From contig JAMCWS010000331.1 of the NCBI GenBank assembly GCA_023480605.1, forward strand, positions 1 through 19,633: a DNA stretch of 19,633 nt. Direction: 5' to 3'. The notes beneath the pieces are model-generated. The model was given only the letters and a program-made list of their open reading frames with translations. It had not been told where the DNA came from and ran no database searches. Both the position numbers and the translations under genes were made by a program. Of the stretch, positions 5,481-13,531 are shown piece by piece; within the stretch, counting starts at the first letter, position 1, and each line of letters opens with the position of its first letter. The DNA is from a bacterium. GTDB lineage: Bacteria > Sumerlaeota > Sumerlaeia > MVZB01.

Positions 5481-7796
5481 ATGAATATGAACCAATCGGA
5501 ATCCGTCCCCCAACTCATCCGTTTATTCCACGCCGCCGGCCTGGTGGGCGAGACCGAATACAAGGCTTATGCTCAAAGCCACGCCAAGCACAAACCGATC
5601 CTGGACGTGCTGACCCAGGAGGTTTCGCTGGATAGCTTTCGCGATCTGCTCAATGCCGAAATCACCTTCAAGCGCGCGCGTTTCGGCAGCACGTTCGACA
5701 CGGCCATGCACCAGGGCCTAACGAGCTCGGCGATCATCAACGACGACGAACTGCGTGAGATGCTGACCATCCATCGCCCGCCCCTGCCGGCGCTGATTGA
5801 TCCGTTGCGCGCCGACCGCGTGCTCGACGAGGCCACGGCGGCGGAGGCCATCGAGAAGGCTGCGGCTCTCGACCAGCCGCACGAGTGGCTCATCGACCAA
5901 GGGCTGATATCAGCCGGCGCCGTCAACCAGTGGCTCGCCCGCCTAGACTCGACGAAGATGCGCCAGGGCACGCTGTTCGTTTCGATGCACATCCTGCAAT
6001 ACAACCGTCTCCTGACGGAGGACGATTTCCTCAACCTCCTCAAGCGGCTCAACAGCGAGGGGGCGATCGCAACACTGCGTCAACTCGAAACGCAAGGTTT
6101 CACGTCCAGCCGCCTGGCGCGCACGATCGAAGAGGGCCTTGAGGTTCCCCGCATCAGGATCGAGGAAATGGAAACCGAGCCACGCCATTTCGGCCTCTTC
6201 CCGCAAAGCTGGATCCGCCGGCAAATCCTGGCGCCGTTTTTCGAAGACCCCACCGCCATCGGCGCGGCCACCGCCGACCCGCTCAACGGCGCGCTGGCGG
6301 GCCTGGTTCACTGGCTGACCGGCCGCTGGATTCACCTGTACTTCTCACCCAGCGGCCTGATCATCGACAAGATTAACGACTTCTACCGTGGCGAGCGTCC
6401 CCAAGCTGAATCGGCCCTGCTGCCGCCCGAAGCCGAGCGCGCCGAAGCCCCCGGGCCGCTCCAGCCGGCCCCGGCCAAATCAGGCCGCGGCGGGCGGAGA
6501 AAAACGACCGCCGCCAAGGCGGCCGCGGCCACCGCCGCGCCGGCCGCGCCCGAATCGCCGGCGGTCGCCGCAGCGGCGGCCGCCACGCCGCTGTCCACGC
6601 GCGCCCGCATTGAGACCGAACTCCTCGCCGACACCAGTTCGGCCGTGCAACTGGTCAGTTCGCTCATCGAAAGCGCCGTCGAGTTGCGCGCCACCGACAT
6701 CCACATCGAACCGATCCGCGAAGGCCTGGCCGTGCGTTATCGCATCGACGGCGAGCTCCATCGCATCCTGACGGTTCCGCCGCGCCTGAGTCAGCCGGTC
6801 GTCTCGCGCGTCAAGGTGCTGGCCGACATGGACGTGACGGAACGACGCCGTCCTCAGGACGGCCACTTCGCGCTGACGGTGGAAAACACCTCCTTCGATT
6901 TCCGCATCTCGTCGCTGCCGGCCATCCAGGGTGAAAAACTCGTCATCCGCATCCTCGAACCCTCGCGTGTGCTCAAGGGCCTCAACGAACTCGGCCTGCT
7001 GGCCAAGCAGCAAAAGAGCCTGGAGTGGATGATCACCCAGCCCTATGGGATGATCCTGGTCACCGGGCCCACCGGCAGCGGCAAAACTTCGACGCTTTAT
7101 TCGGCGATGAACATCCTCAATCGCGAAAATCGCAACCTGGTCACGATCGAGGATCCGGTCGAGTACCAGCTCCAGGGGATCAACCAGGTACAGGTGGACC
7201 CGCACATCGGCCTGACCTTCTCGGAGGGATTGCGCTCGATCCTGCGCCAGGACCCCGACATCATCATGGTCGGCGAGATCCGCGACGCCGACACGGCGCG
7301 CAACGCCATCCGGGCGGCCATGACCGGCCACCTGGTCCTTTCGACTTTGCATACCAACACCGCCCTGGGCTCGGTCGACGCCCTCGTCCACCTGGGGGCG
7401 GTCCCGTTCATGGTGGCCGGCTCGCTCCTCGGCATCGTCGCGCAGCGCCTGGTGCGCGTGCTATGCCCCGAGTGCCGCAAGGCCCAGGTGCTGGGCGAGT
7501 CGCGGGCAAGCCAACTTGGCCTGCCCAAGACGGCGGCGAGGAAAAAAGTCTATGGCCCGGTCGGCTGCGACGCCTGCCTGGGCTCGGGTTATTTCGGACG
7601 CACCGGCGTCTTTGAGGTGATCTCCGTCAACGAGAAGTTCCGTCCCCTGATCGCCACGCATCATCCCCAGGAGCAACTTGAAGCCGCCGTGCGCAAGGAC
7701 AAAGTCATGAGCCTGTTCGAGGCCGGCGTCCAGAAGGTTCTCGACGGCACGACCTCGATGGACGAACTGGCCGAAAAAATCATGCTGGAAATCTAA
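5481..7796 (+). CDS. Type IV pilus/type II secretion assembly ATPase (PilB/GspE family)
   Basis: A 771-residue cytoplasmic hexameric ATPase that powers extension of the pilus or pseudopilus. The N-terminal ~230 residues are helical. An MshEN/T2SSE-N-like domain follows at about 235-300 (TAIGAATADPLNGAL). A low-complexity Ala/Pro/Lys linker spans about 305-375. The catalytic part starts with ATDIHIEP (404-411) and has Walker A GPTGSGKT (529-536, Lys535), an Asp box EDPVEYQ, Walker B DPDIIMVGEIRD with Glu599, a His box HLVLSTLHTN, and the zinc tetracysteine motif Cys662/665 and Cys696/699. All catalytic residues are intact. It is longer than usual (about 500-570 residues) because of the extended N-terminus and linker. 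The tetracysteine fits the PilB/GspE extension type rather than PilT. A 64-bp gap separates it from the upstream gene and 24 bp from the platform gene. Confidence 0.95.
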   Translation: MNMNQSESVPQLIRLFHAAGLVGETEYKAYAQSHAKHKPILDVLTQEVSLDSFRDLLNAEITFKRARFGSTFDTAMHQGLTSSAIINDDELREMLTIHRPPLPALIDPLRADRVLDEATAAEAIEKAAALDQPHEWLIDQGLISAGAVNQWLARLDSTKMRQGTLFVSMHILQYNRLLTEDDFLNLLKRLNSEGAIATLRQLETQGFTSSRLARTIEEGLEVPRIRIEEMETEPRHFGLFPQSWIRRQILAPFFEDPTAIGAATADPLNGALAGLVHWLTGRWIHLYFSPSGLIIDKINDFYRGERPQAESALLPPEAERAEAPGPLQPAPAKSGRGGRRKTTAAKAAAATAAPAAPESPAVAAAAAATPLSTRARIETELLADTSSAVQLVSSLIESAVELRATDIHIEPIREGLAVRYRIDGELHRILTVPPRLSQPVVSRVKVLADMDVTERRRPQDGHFALTVENTSFDFRISSLPAIQGEKLVIRILEPSRVLKGLNELGLLAKQQKSLEWMITQPYGMILVTGPTGSGKTSTLYSAMNILNRENRNLVTIEDPVEYQLQGINQVQVDPHIGLTFSEGLRSILRQDPDIIMVGEIRDADTARNAIRAAMTGHLVLSTLHTNTALGSVDALVHLGAVPFMVAGSLLGIVAQRLVRVLCPECRKAQVLGESRASQLGLPKTAARKKVYGPVGCDACLGSGYFGRTGVFEVISVNEKFRPLIATHHPQEQLEAAVRKDKVMSLFEAGVQKVLDGTTSMDELAEKIMLEI

Positions 7797-7820
7797 ACCG
7801 CAATTGGAGGGAGGAGCCCC

Positions 7821-9068
7821 ATGGCAAAGGAACCCCGCAATCAGCAGAATCGCCCGGATGGCAACCAGGAAGAAGGTTCCTCGGCGCTGCGCGACGCTTT
7901 GTTGAGCAAAGTCAAGAGCGAAGGCAAGGGACCCGCCGACGCGGCCGCGACGCCGCCCCCGCCCAAGGGCATCGGCGCCGTGCCCCCCGAGATGGACTCC
8001 AAGCTGAGCCAGCCGCTCAGCTTCGGCAATCCGAGCGATCTCGACCGGGCCGCTTTCTGCCGCCAGTTCGCCACCCTCATCGAGGTGGGCATCCCGATAC
8101 TCAAGGCGCTCCAGATGATGACCCGGCGCACCCACCAGGCGCGCCTGCGCCGGGCGATCGCGGCGGCGGCCAAGGGGGTCGAGGAAGGGCAGTCGCTCCA
8201 CCAGGCGATGGCGCCCCATTCCCACGTCTTCTCGCCGATGGCCGTCAACATCATTCGCGTCGGCGAGGTCGGCGGCATCCTCGAAAGTTCGCTCGTCCGC
8301 CTGGCCGACATCATGGAAAGCAAAGTGCGCATCAAGCGCAAGGTTCTGGCGGCCTGCATGTATCCCATCGTCGCGCTGCTGGTGGCCATCAGCGTCATCT
8401 CGATCATCATGACGAAGGCCATCCCGACCTTCGTCGAGGTATACAGCCAGGCCGGCAAGGAGGAGGATCTGCCCCAGGCCACCCGCCTGATGATCGGCCT
8501 ATCGGAATTCATGGTGGCGACGTGGCCCTTCCTGCTCGGGCTGGCCGTGCTGATCATCGCCGGCCTCATCCTGTGGGGCCGCACGCCGATGGGCGCGCGC
8601 GTCTATTCGTGGCTGGCCATCAAGGTGCCCATCATCGCCGGCGTCAACCGCAAAATCGCGGTGGCCCGCTCCTCGCGCACCCTGGGCTCGCTGCTGACGG
8701 CCGGCATCCCGCTGATCGACGCCATCTCGATCACCGCCGACACCAACGAAAACGTGCTCGTCTGCGACTCGCTCAAGACCGTCCATGACGAGGTCGAAAA
8801 GGGCGAACGGATGACCGACCCGCTGACCCGGGCGAACATCTTCCCGCCGCTGGTGACCGACATGATCGGCATCGGCGAAGAAACCGGCACCCTCGACACG
8901 ATGCTCATCAAGGTGGCCGACATCTATGACGAGGAAGTGGACGTGACGCTCAACGGCTTCTCATCGATCATCGAACCGCTGCTGATCGTCGTGCTGGGCG
9001 GGGTGGTGATCTTCATCGCCGTCTCGGTGCTGCTGCCCTATTTCCGGATGGCGCAGGTGGTCGGCTGA
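7821..9068 (+). CDS. Inner-membrane platform protein (PilC/GspF family)
   Basis: A 415-residue polytopic inner-membrane protein that couples the ATPase to pilin polymerisation. Two T2SSF domains lie at about residues 75-198 (FCRQFATLIEVGIPILKAL, then VGEVGGILES) and 278-400 (RTLGSLLTAGIPLIDAI, then IGEETGTLDTML), which is the usual internal duplication. Three membrane spans fall at about 181-200, 232-253 and 385-407. The first ~65 residues are polar and Pro/Ala/Gly-rich, an extension before the first domain. A strong GGAGGGAGGAG precedes ATG 7821. It closes the operon and is followed by two GC-rich hairpins. Confidence 0.94.
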   Translation: MAKEPRNQQNRPDGNQEEGSSALRDALLSKVKSEGKGPADAAATPPPPKGIGAVPPEMDSKLSQPLSFGNPSDLDRAAFCRQFATLIEVGIPILKALQMMTRRTHQARLRRAIAAAAKGVEEGQSLHQAMAPHSHVFSPMAVNIIRVGEVGGILESSLVRLADIMESKVRIKRKVLAACMYPIVALLVAISVISIIMTKAIPTFVEVYSQAGKEEDLPQATRLMIGLSEFMVATWPFLLGLAVLIIAGLILWGRTPMGARVYSWLAIKVPIIAGVNRKIAVARSSRTLGSLLTAGIPLIDAISITADTNENVLVCDSLKTVHDEVEKGERMTDPLTRANIFPPLVTDMIGIGEETGTLDTMLIKVADIYDEEVDVTLNGFSSIIEPLLIVVLGGVVIFIAVSVLLPYFRMAQVVG

Positions 9069-9080
9069 GGCGCCCCGCGC

Positions 9081-9107
9081 GGCGCGCGCCTGCCCCCCGC
9101 GCGCGCC
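9081..9107 (+). terminator. GC-rich hairpin after pilC/gspF-like gene
   Basis: A perfect 9-bp stem GGCGCGCGC (9081-9089) / GCGCGCGCC (9099-9107) closes a nine-base C-rich loop, 12 bases after the platform-gene stop. No U-tract follows, so it may be a 3'-end stabiliser or a non-canonical terminator. Confidence 0.45.
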
Positions 9108-9124
9108 ATCCCGCGATCGTTGCC

Positions 9125-9164
9125 GGCCGGGGAACCCGTCCGTAATCGGGCGCGTTCCCCGGCC
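9125..9164 (+). terminator. Second GC-rich hairpin at the end of the pilus operon
   Basis: GGCCGGGGAAC (9125-9135) pairs perfectly over 11 bp with GTTCCCCGGCC (9154-9164), and CCG/CGG can extend the stem inside it. Pyrimidine-rich sequence follows (about 9176-9193) rather than a clean U-tract. Its place between the pilus operon and the next gene supports a terminator role. Confidence 0.5.
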
Positions 9165-9295
9165 CGTCATCGCGCTTTCCTCATGCGTCTTTTCCGTCCC
9201 ATCGGTCTCATCGCCGGCCGCCAACCAAATCCTTGATCTACGCCGGACCGATCCGCTAAAACGTGAATGGAAGGCCGGCCGACAAGGGATGCGCC

Positions 9296-9694
9296 ATGGA
9301 ACCCGATGAGCCCCCCCGCTATCCGCGCGACAAGGAAACTCTCCTGCGCGATTTCACCGTCGCCGGCCGACTGGCCGACATCCGTAAAACGGCCCGGCTC
9401 AGGGAGCAGCTTTCGCCCAAGTGGTGGGAAGCCGTCGTCGGGCTCGTTCAGTTCGCCGCCGCCCTGGGGCTCATTGCCGCCGTCATCCTGCATCCCGCCG
9501 TGCGCCACGATCCCTACGGCCGCCTGCTCAGCTTCTGGATGACCCTGATGATTCTGGCCCTGGTGATGGGCTTCGAGTTCATGATCTGGAAGCTCTTCCA
9601 CCTGCGCCGGGCCTTCGAACTCCAGATTCGCCGCTTGGACGACCTCTCCCGTCGCCTCGACGCGCTCGAAAAAGAAACGGAGCCGGAGAAGTAG
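9296..9694 (+). CDS. Two-span membrane protein of unknown function with C-terminal coiled coil
   Basis: I do not recognise a family. The 132-residue product has an acidic/basic N-terminus (about 1-42), two hydrophobic helices (about 44-65, VVGLVQFAAALGLIAAVIL, and 78-100, LLSFWMTLMILALVMGFEF), and a charged helical tail (about 103-127, LRRAFELQIRRLDDLSRRL) with heptad-like Leu spacing. The predicted topology places both termini in the cytoplasm. I chose ATG 9296 because AGGGA lies 7 bases upstream; GTG 9263 would add 11 residues. It stands alone between the pilus-operon hairpins and the sulfatase, and codon bias matches the neighbours. It could be an accessory membrane protein, but the context does not give it a job. 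Confidence 0.7.
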   Translation: MEPDEPPRYPRDKETLLRDFTVAGRLADIRKTARLREQLSPKWWEAVVGLVQFAAALGLIAAVILHPAVRHDPYGRLLSFWMTLMILALVMGFEFMIWKLFHLRRAFELQIRRLDDLSRRLDALEKETEPEK

Positions 9695-9716
9695 GATCGT
9701 GCGCGCCGCGTTGCGT

Positions 9717-9745
9717 TTGACGTTTCATCGGGATTGTCCCATGAT
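9717..9745 (+). promoter_or_regulatory. Candidate promoter of the sulfatase gene
   Basis: TTGACG (9717-9722, 5 of 6) and CATGAT (9740-9745, 4 of 6) are separated by 17 bases in the 107-bp gap before the sulfatase start at 9802. Confidence 0.3.
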
Positions 9746-9787
9746 AACTTGGCGCCAGGGGCGTGATCGAACCGCCTGATTTCCGTC

Positions 9788-9792
9788 AAGGA
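9788..9792 (+). promoter_or_regulatory. Shine-Dalgarno site deciding the sulfatase start
   Basis: AAGGA lies nine bases before ATG 9802. This start places the twin-arginine motif at residues 3-4, whereas the upstream GTG 9763 would bury it 13 residues further in. Confidence 0.6.
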
Positions 9793-9801
9793 ACAACCGA
9801 T

Positions 9802-12219
9802 ATGAACCGGCGTGGTTTTCTCGTTCGAGCAGGGCTGACGGCACTGGGTCTGGCCGGACTGGAGTCGCCTGCGTCGGCGGGCGCGGCGGCCGCGCGCGCG
9901 CCAGCGAACGGAGCGGCCCCGCCTAATTTCATCATCTTCCTGATCGACGACATGGGTTGGACCGATTCGGCGCTTTACGGCAGCACTTTTTACGAGACTC
10001 CCGCGCTCCAGCGCCTGGCGGCGGAGGGGATGCGGTTCACCGACGCCCACGCCGCCGCGCCCTTGTGCTCGGCCACGCGCGCCAGCCTCATGTCGGGCCA
10101 ATATCCGGGACGGCTGCGCCTGACGTCGGCGATCGTCCTGCCGCCGGGGGGAACCGAAATCACCGATCCGGCCGTGCCCGACACCGATGCCAACTGGGCC
10201 AGGGTGTGCACTCCCCCCATCCGCACCCACCTGCCCCTCGAGCAATACACCATCGCCGAAGCGCTCAGGGACGCCGGCTACACGACCTGCCACATCGGCA
10301 AATGGCACCTGGGCAACGAGCCGTGGTGGCCCGAGCACCAGGGCTTCGACATCAACATCGGCGGCGGTTACTGGTGGAATCCGCCGAGTTATTTTTCACC
10401 CTACCACATTACGACCTTGCCCGACGGTCCCGAGGGGGAATACATCACCGACCGGCTCACCACCGAGGCCGAAAACTACCTCGAGACCCACAAGGACGGG
10501 CCGTTCTTCCTCAACTTCTGCCACTACGCCGTTCACAGCCCGTGGCAGGCCAAGCCCGACCTGATCGCCAAGTATGAATCCAAACTGGATCCGCAAAAGG
10601 CGCACCGCAACCCCACCTACGCCGCGATGATCGAAAGCATGGACCAAAGCCTGGGGCGCATCCTGGACAAACTCGACGCGCTGGGAATCGCCGGCAACAC
10701 GTTGATCCTTTTCATGTCGGACAACGGCGGCGTGACGCAGACGGGCGCGGGAAATACCCGGTATATCGGCAGCAATGCCCCGTTGCGCCTTTGCAAGGCG
10801 ACCCTTTACGAGGGCGGGACACGCGAACCAATGGTCGCGCGCTGGCCGGGGGTCATCGCGCCCGGATCGGTGTGCGACGTGCCGGTCAGCACAATCGACT
10901 TCTACCCGACGCTACTCGAGGCGACGGGCGTGGCGCCCAATCCCTCGCAAACACTCGACGGCATCAGCCTGATGCCCCTGCTTGCCGGCGCCGGCGCCCT
11001 GGCGCGCGAGGCGCTCTTTTACCACCTGCCGCATTACGTTTTCGACGCCCGCCCGCCCGGACTAAGAACCCCGGACCGGTTCGCGACCACGCCCGTCAGC
11101 GCCGCCATCAAGGACGGCTGGAAACTTCTGCGATTTTACGGCGAGGGCCCCACCACCCGCGAAGACCGGTATGAACTCCACCACCTGCCCGAAGACCTGG
11201 GCGAGGTCAAAGACCTGTCGGCGGCGCGGCCCGACAAGGTCGACGAATTGAGGGCGCTGCTCGACGCGCACCTGGCGGCGACGGGCGCCCTCATCCCCCG
11301 GCCCAATCCGGCCTATTACGGTCCGGCCGTTTACCTGGGCTGGCGGGCGCAAAATGCGTGTAACGCGTCGGCGGCGGACGGCGTTCTGCGCCTGGAGGCC
11401 ACCGGCGGCGACCCCTCGTTTTTCGGCCCCACCTTCAGTCACGCGGAAACTCCGCGCGTTTACATGCGCCTGCGGACGACCAGCCTTTACAACACGGGGC
11501 AGCTTTACTGGGCCACGACGGCGGCGCCCAATTTCGACGGCGCGCGGCGTTTTGACTTCATGATCTACAACGACGGCCAATGGTACGATTACGTCTTCGA
11601 TATCCCCCTGTCGGCCGGTGAGACGCTTGCCCAATTGCGGTTCGACCCGGGCGGTAACGTCGGCGTCGTCGAAGCGCGGTGGATCAAATTGGCCACCCCG
11701 GGGCCATCGGGGCCGATCATGCTTGAAGACTGGGATTTCAGCAAAATTGCTCAGTTTGTCAACGGCTGGGTGATACCGAAAAGTTGTTCGGCGAACCGGG
11801 AGGCGGGCTGCCTGCGCGTCGAGATCGCCGGGGGCGATCCCGGCCTCGATTCGCCGCCCATCATGCGGTTCGGCCCGCTGCTGGCGCGCCTGCGCGTGCG
11901 TACGGAGGGCGCGGGCAAAGGCCGGTTGCTTTGGGCGGAGGAGTCGACCGGCTATTCATTTTCGGCCGCCCGTCAGGTCGAGCTCGATCTGGTCCACGAC
12001 GGCCGCTGGCACGAATACGAGACGCCGTTGCCCGTGAGTTCCGACGCGAAACTAATTCAGTTGCGGTTCGTTCCCGGCACCGGCCCCGGCGTCGTCGAGA
12101 TCGACTGGATACGGCTCTTTCAACCGTCCGATCTCGGACCGGCGCTGCTCGACACGTGGGACTTCGGCGTCGAACCCCCGCCAGTCGACGCGGGCGTCCG
12201 CGTCTGGAATGCCTATTGA
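9802..12219 (+). CDS. Exported Tat-type sulfatase with two tandem C-terminal beta domains
   Basis: An 805-residue arylsulfatase-family enzyme that would hydrolyse sulfate esters, probably on a sulfated glycan, outside the cytoplasm. The N-terminus MNRRGFLVRAGLTALGLAGL is a twin-arginine signal. The catalytic domain (about 38-500) begins PNFIIFLIDDMGWTD with metal ligands Asp49/Asp50, has the formylglycine site CSATR with Cys89 (the C-x-A-x-R variant of C-x-P-x-R), GKWHLG, and the late metal site SDNGG with Asp307/Asn308. The enzyme therefore looks active and needs a formylglycine-generating enzyme, not seen here. Residues about 514-630 and 656-773 are a tandem repeat: each has an AGC-x-LR-E-x-GGDP-type start, an R-x-LLWA/QLYWA strand, DGQWYDY/DGRWHEY, then AQLRFDPG/IQLRFVPG and VVEARWIKL/VVEIDWIRL. 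These resemble carbohydrate-binding beta sandwiches. It converges with the minus-strand glycan cluster. The substrate is unknown. Confidence 0.93.
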   Translation: MNRRGFLVRAGLTALGLAGLESPASAGAAAARAPANGAAPPNFIIFLIDDMGWTDSALYGSTFYETPALQRLAAEGMRFTDAHAAAPLCSATRASLMSGQYPGRLRLTSAIVLPPGGTEITDPAVPDTDANWARVCTPPIRTHLPLEQYTIAEALRDAGYTTCHIGKWHLGNEPWWPEHQGFDINIGGGYWWNPPSYFSPYHITTLPDGPEGEYITDRLTTEAENYLETHKDGPFFLNFCHYAVHSPWQAKPDLIAKYESKLDPQKAHRNPTYAAMIESMDQSLGRILDKLDALGIAGNTLILFMSDNGGVTQTGAGNTRYIGSNAPLRLCKATLYEGGTREPMVARWPGVIAPGSVCDVPVSTIDFYPTLLEATGVAPNPSQTLDGISLMPLLAGAGALAREALFYHLPHYVFDARPPGLRTPDRFATTPVSAAIKDGWKLLRFYGEGPTTREDRYELHHLPEDLGEVKDLSAARPDKVDELRALLDAHLAATGALIPRPNPAYYGPAVYLGWRAQNACNASAADGVLRLEATGGDPSFFGPTFSHAETPRVYMRLRTTSLYNTGQLYWATTAAPNFDGARRFDFMIYNDGQWYDYVFDIPLSAGETLAQLRFDPGGNVGVVEARWIKLATPGPSGPIMLEDWDFSKIAQFVNGWVIPKSCSANREAGCLRVEIAGGDPGLDSPPIMRFGPLLARLRVRTEGAGKGRLLWAEESTGYSFSAARQVELDLVHDGRWHEYETPLPVSSDAKLIQLRFVPGTGPGVVEIDWIRLFQPSDLGPALLDTWDFGVEPPPVDAGVRVWNAY

Positions 12220-12494
12220 GCCGGGCCGGCCGAATCGAACGGCGCCGGGAGCGTGATCGGCGCTGCCCCGGTAGACAAGATTCGCGGCGCTGAAGCTCCG
12301 GATGAGCGTTTCACGCGACAGGGTCAGCGCCGCCCAACCACGGGCGGCGACAACCTTCCAGTCATCCAGGCGCGCGAATTCCACCAACAGCGTGTGAGCG
12401 GCTTCTCAAATGGCGCTCCCTGCATCGGGGCGGATGGAACGATGCAATCCGTCCCAGTGTCGAAAAAGAGTGTGAATCTTATTTATGACGCCTG

Positions 12495-13490
12495 CTAATG
12501 ATAGTCGATGATCGTCTTGGCGGAACGACGGGCGGAAAATGTCTCATAGGCGGACGCGGCTTCTCCGATCGGGTAGTGATGCGTGATGAGATCGGTGATC
12601 CGCAGTCCGTTCCGATAGAGTTCCAGCATCGGGCCGAATTCGGAGAAGTGATAAAACCATGCGCCGATGGCCGTGATGTCGCGGCGGATAAAGTGGTCGC
12701 TGGGTGAAAGCGAAATCGCCCCCTGCTCGCCGTTAAAAACGACCGTCCCACCCGTGCGCACTGCGGCGAAGCAGGCCAGGGCCGTTTCCGGGCGGCCCGC
12801 GGCCTCGATGCATACGTCCGCGCCTTCGCCACGAGTCAGTGCGCGGACTTGCTCGACGGGATCGGCTTCGGAGGCGTTCACGGCATACGCGGCGCCCAAC
12901 CGTTTGGCTGTCTCCAACCGTGAAGCAACGATATCCACGGCAATCAGGCGGCGGCCCAGATGCGCCTGGACCAAAACGTTGCCCAGTCCGATCGGTCCGA
13001 CCCCAAAGACGGCCACGGTTCGGTTTTCGGGCGCGGCGATTTTTTTGGATGTGTGATAAGGAACGCCCAGGCCGTCGCCCGTGAGCAGCACCCCCGCTTC
13101 CCACGAAATGCCATCGGGCAAAGAATGACAGGCATTGGCGGCCGCCAGAAAACGCTCCGCGTGCATGTTCCCATAGAATTTCCGCCCTGAACACCACGTA
13201 TATTGCCCCTTGGCGCAATAAACACAGTTTCCGCAGCCGGCAATCGCACTGACTCCAACCCGCTGACCGATCGCCAAACCGGTTACGCCCTCGCCCAGCC
13301 TGGCGACCGTGCCCACGGCTTCATGGCCGTTGTTGCCCTGCGGCAATCCGTCGCCGTGGTAGGCGTGCAGTTCGCTGCCACATATGGCCGAAATCGCCGT
13401 TTCGATTACCACTTCGCCCGCGCCGGGCGCGGGCTCGGCGGCTTCAATTACCTGAACGATACCTTTTCCCGCCAGTCTCACAGTACGCAT
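12495..13490 (-). CDS. Zinc-dependent medium-chain alcohol/polyol dehydrogenase
   Basis: A 331-residue cytoplasmic NAD(P)-dependent oxidoreductase of the MDR superfamily, closest in style to sorbitol/threonine dehydrogenases. Catalytic zinc ligands are Cys37 (ICGSELH) and His56-Glu57 (GHEAVG), with Asp139 as a possible further ligand. The structural zinc site has all four cysteines: 86, 89, 92 and 100. The Rossmann motif GVGPIG (163-168) is followed by Asp186 at the end of beta-2 (LIAVD), which favours NAD over NADP. ATG 13490 has GAGGAG eight bases upstream. It is the last gene of the minus-strand run, 41 bp after the GH28-like gene. In this context it may oxidise or reduce a sugar or sugar alcohol released by the other enzymes. 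The substrate cannot be read from the sequence. Confidence 0.9.
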   Translation of the reverse strand: MRTVRLAGKGIVQVIEAAEPAPGAGEVVIETAISAICGSELHAYHGDGLPQGNNGHEAVGTVARLGEGVTGLAIGQRVGVSAIAGCGNCVYCAKGQYTWCSGRKFYGNMHAERFLAAANACHSLPDGISWEAGVLLTGDGLGVPYHTSKKIAAPENRTVAVFGVGPIGLGNVLVQAHLGRRLIAVDIVASRLETAKRLGAAYAVNASEADPVEQVRALTRGEGADVCIEAAGRPETALACFAAVRTGGTVVFNGEQGAISLSPSDHFIRRDITAIGAWFYHFSEFGPMLELYRNGLRITDLITHHYPIGEAASAYETFSARRSAKTIIDYH

Positions 13491-13531
13491 TCGGCGATCT
13501 CCTCGTTCTTCCCGCCCCGGCGTTCACAGCT

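Noticed and set aside
12253..12498. An 81-codon plus-strand frame after the sulfatase
   Set aside because: No Shine-Dalgarno, no family features, and it overlaps the dehydrogenase stop.
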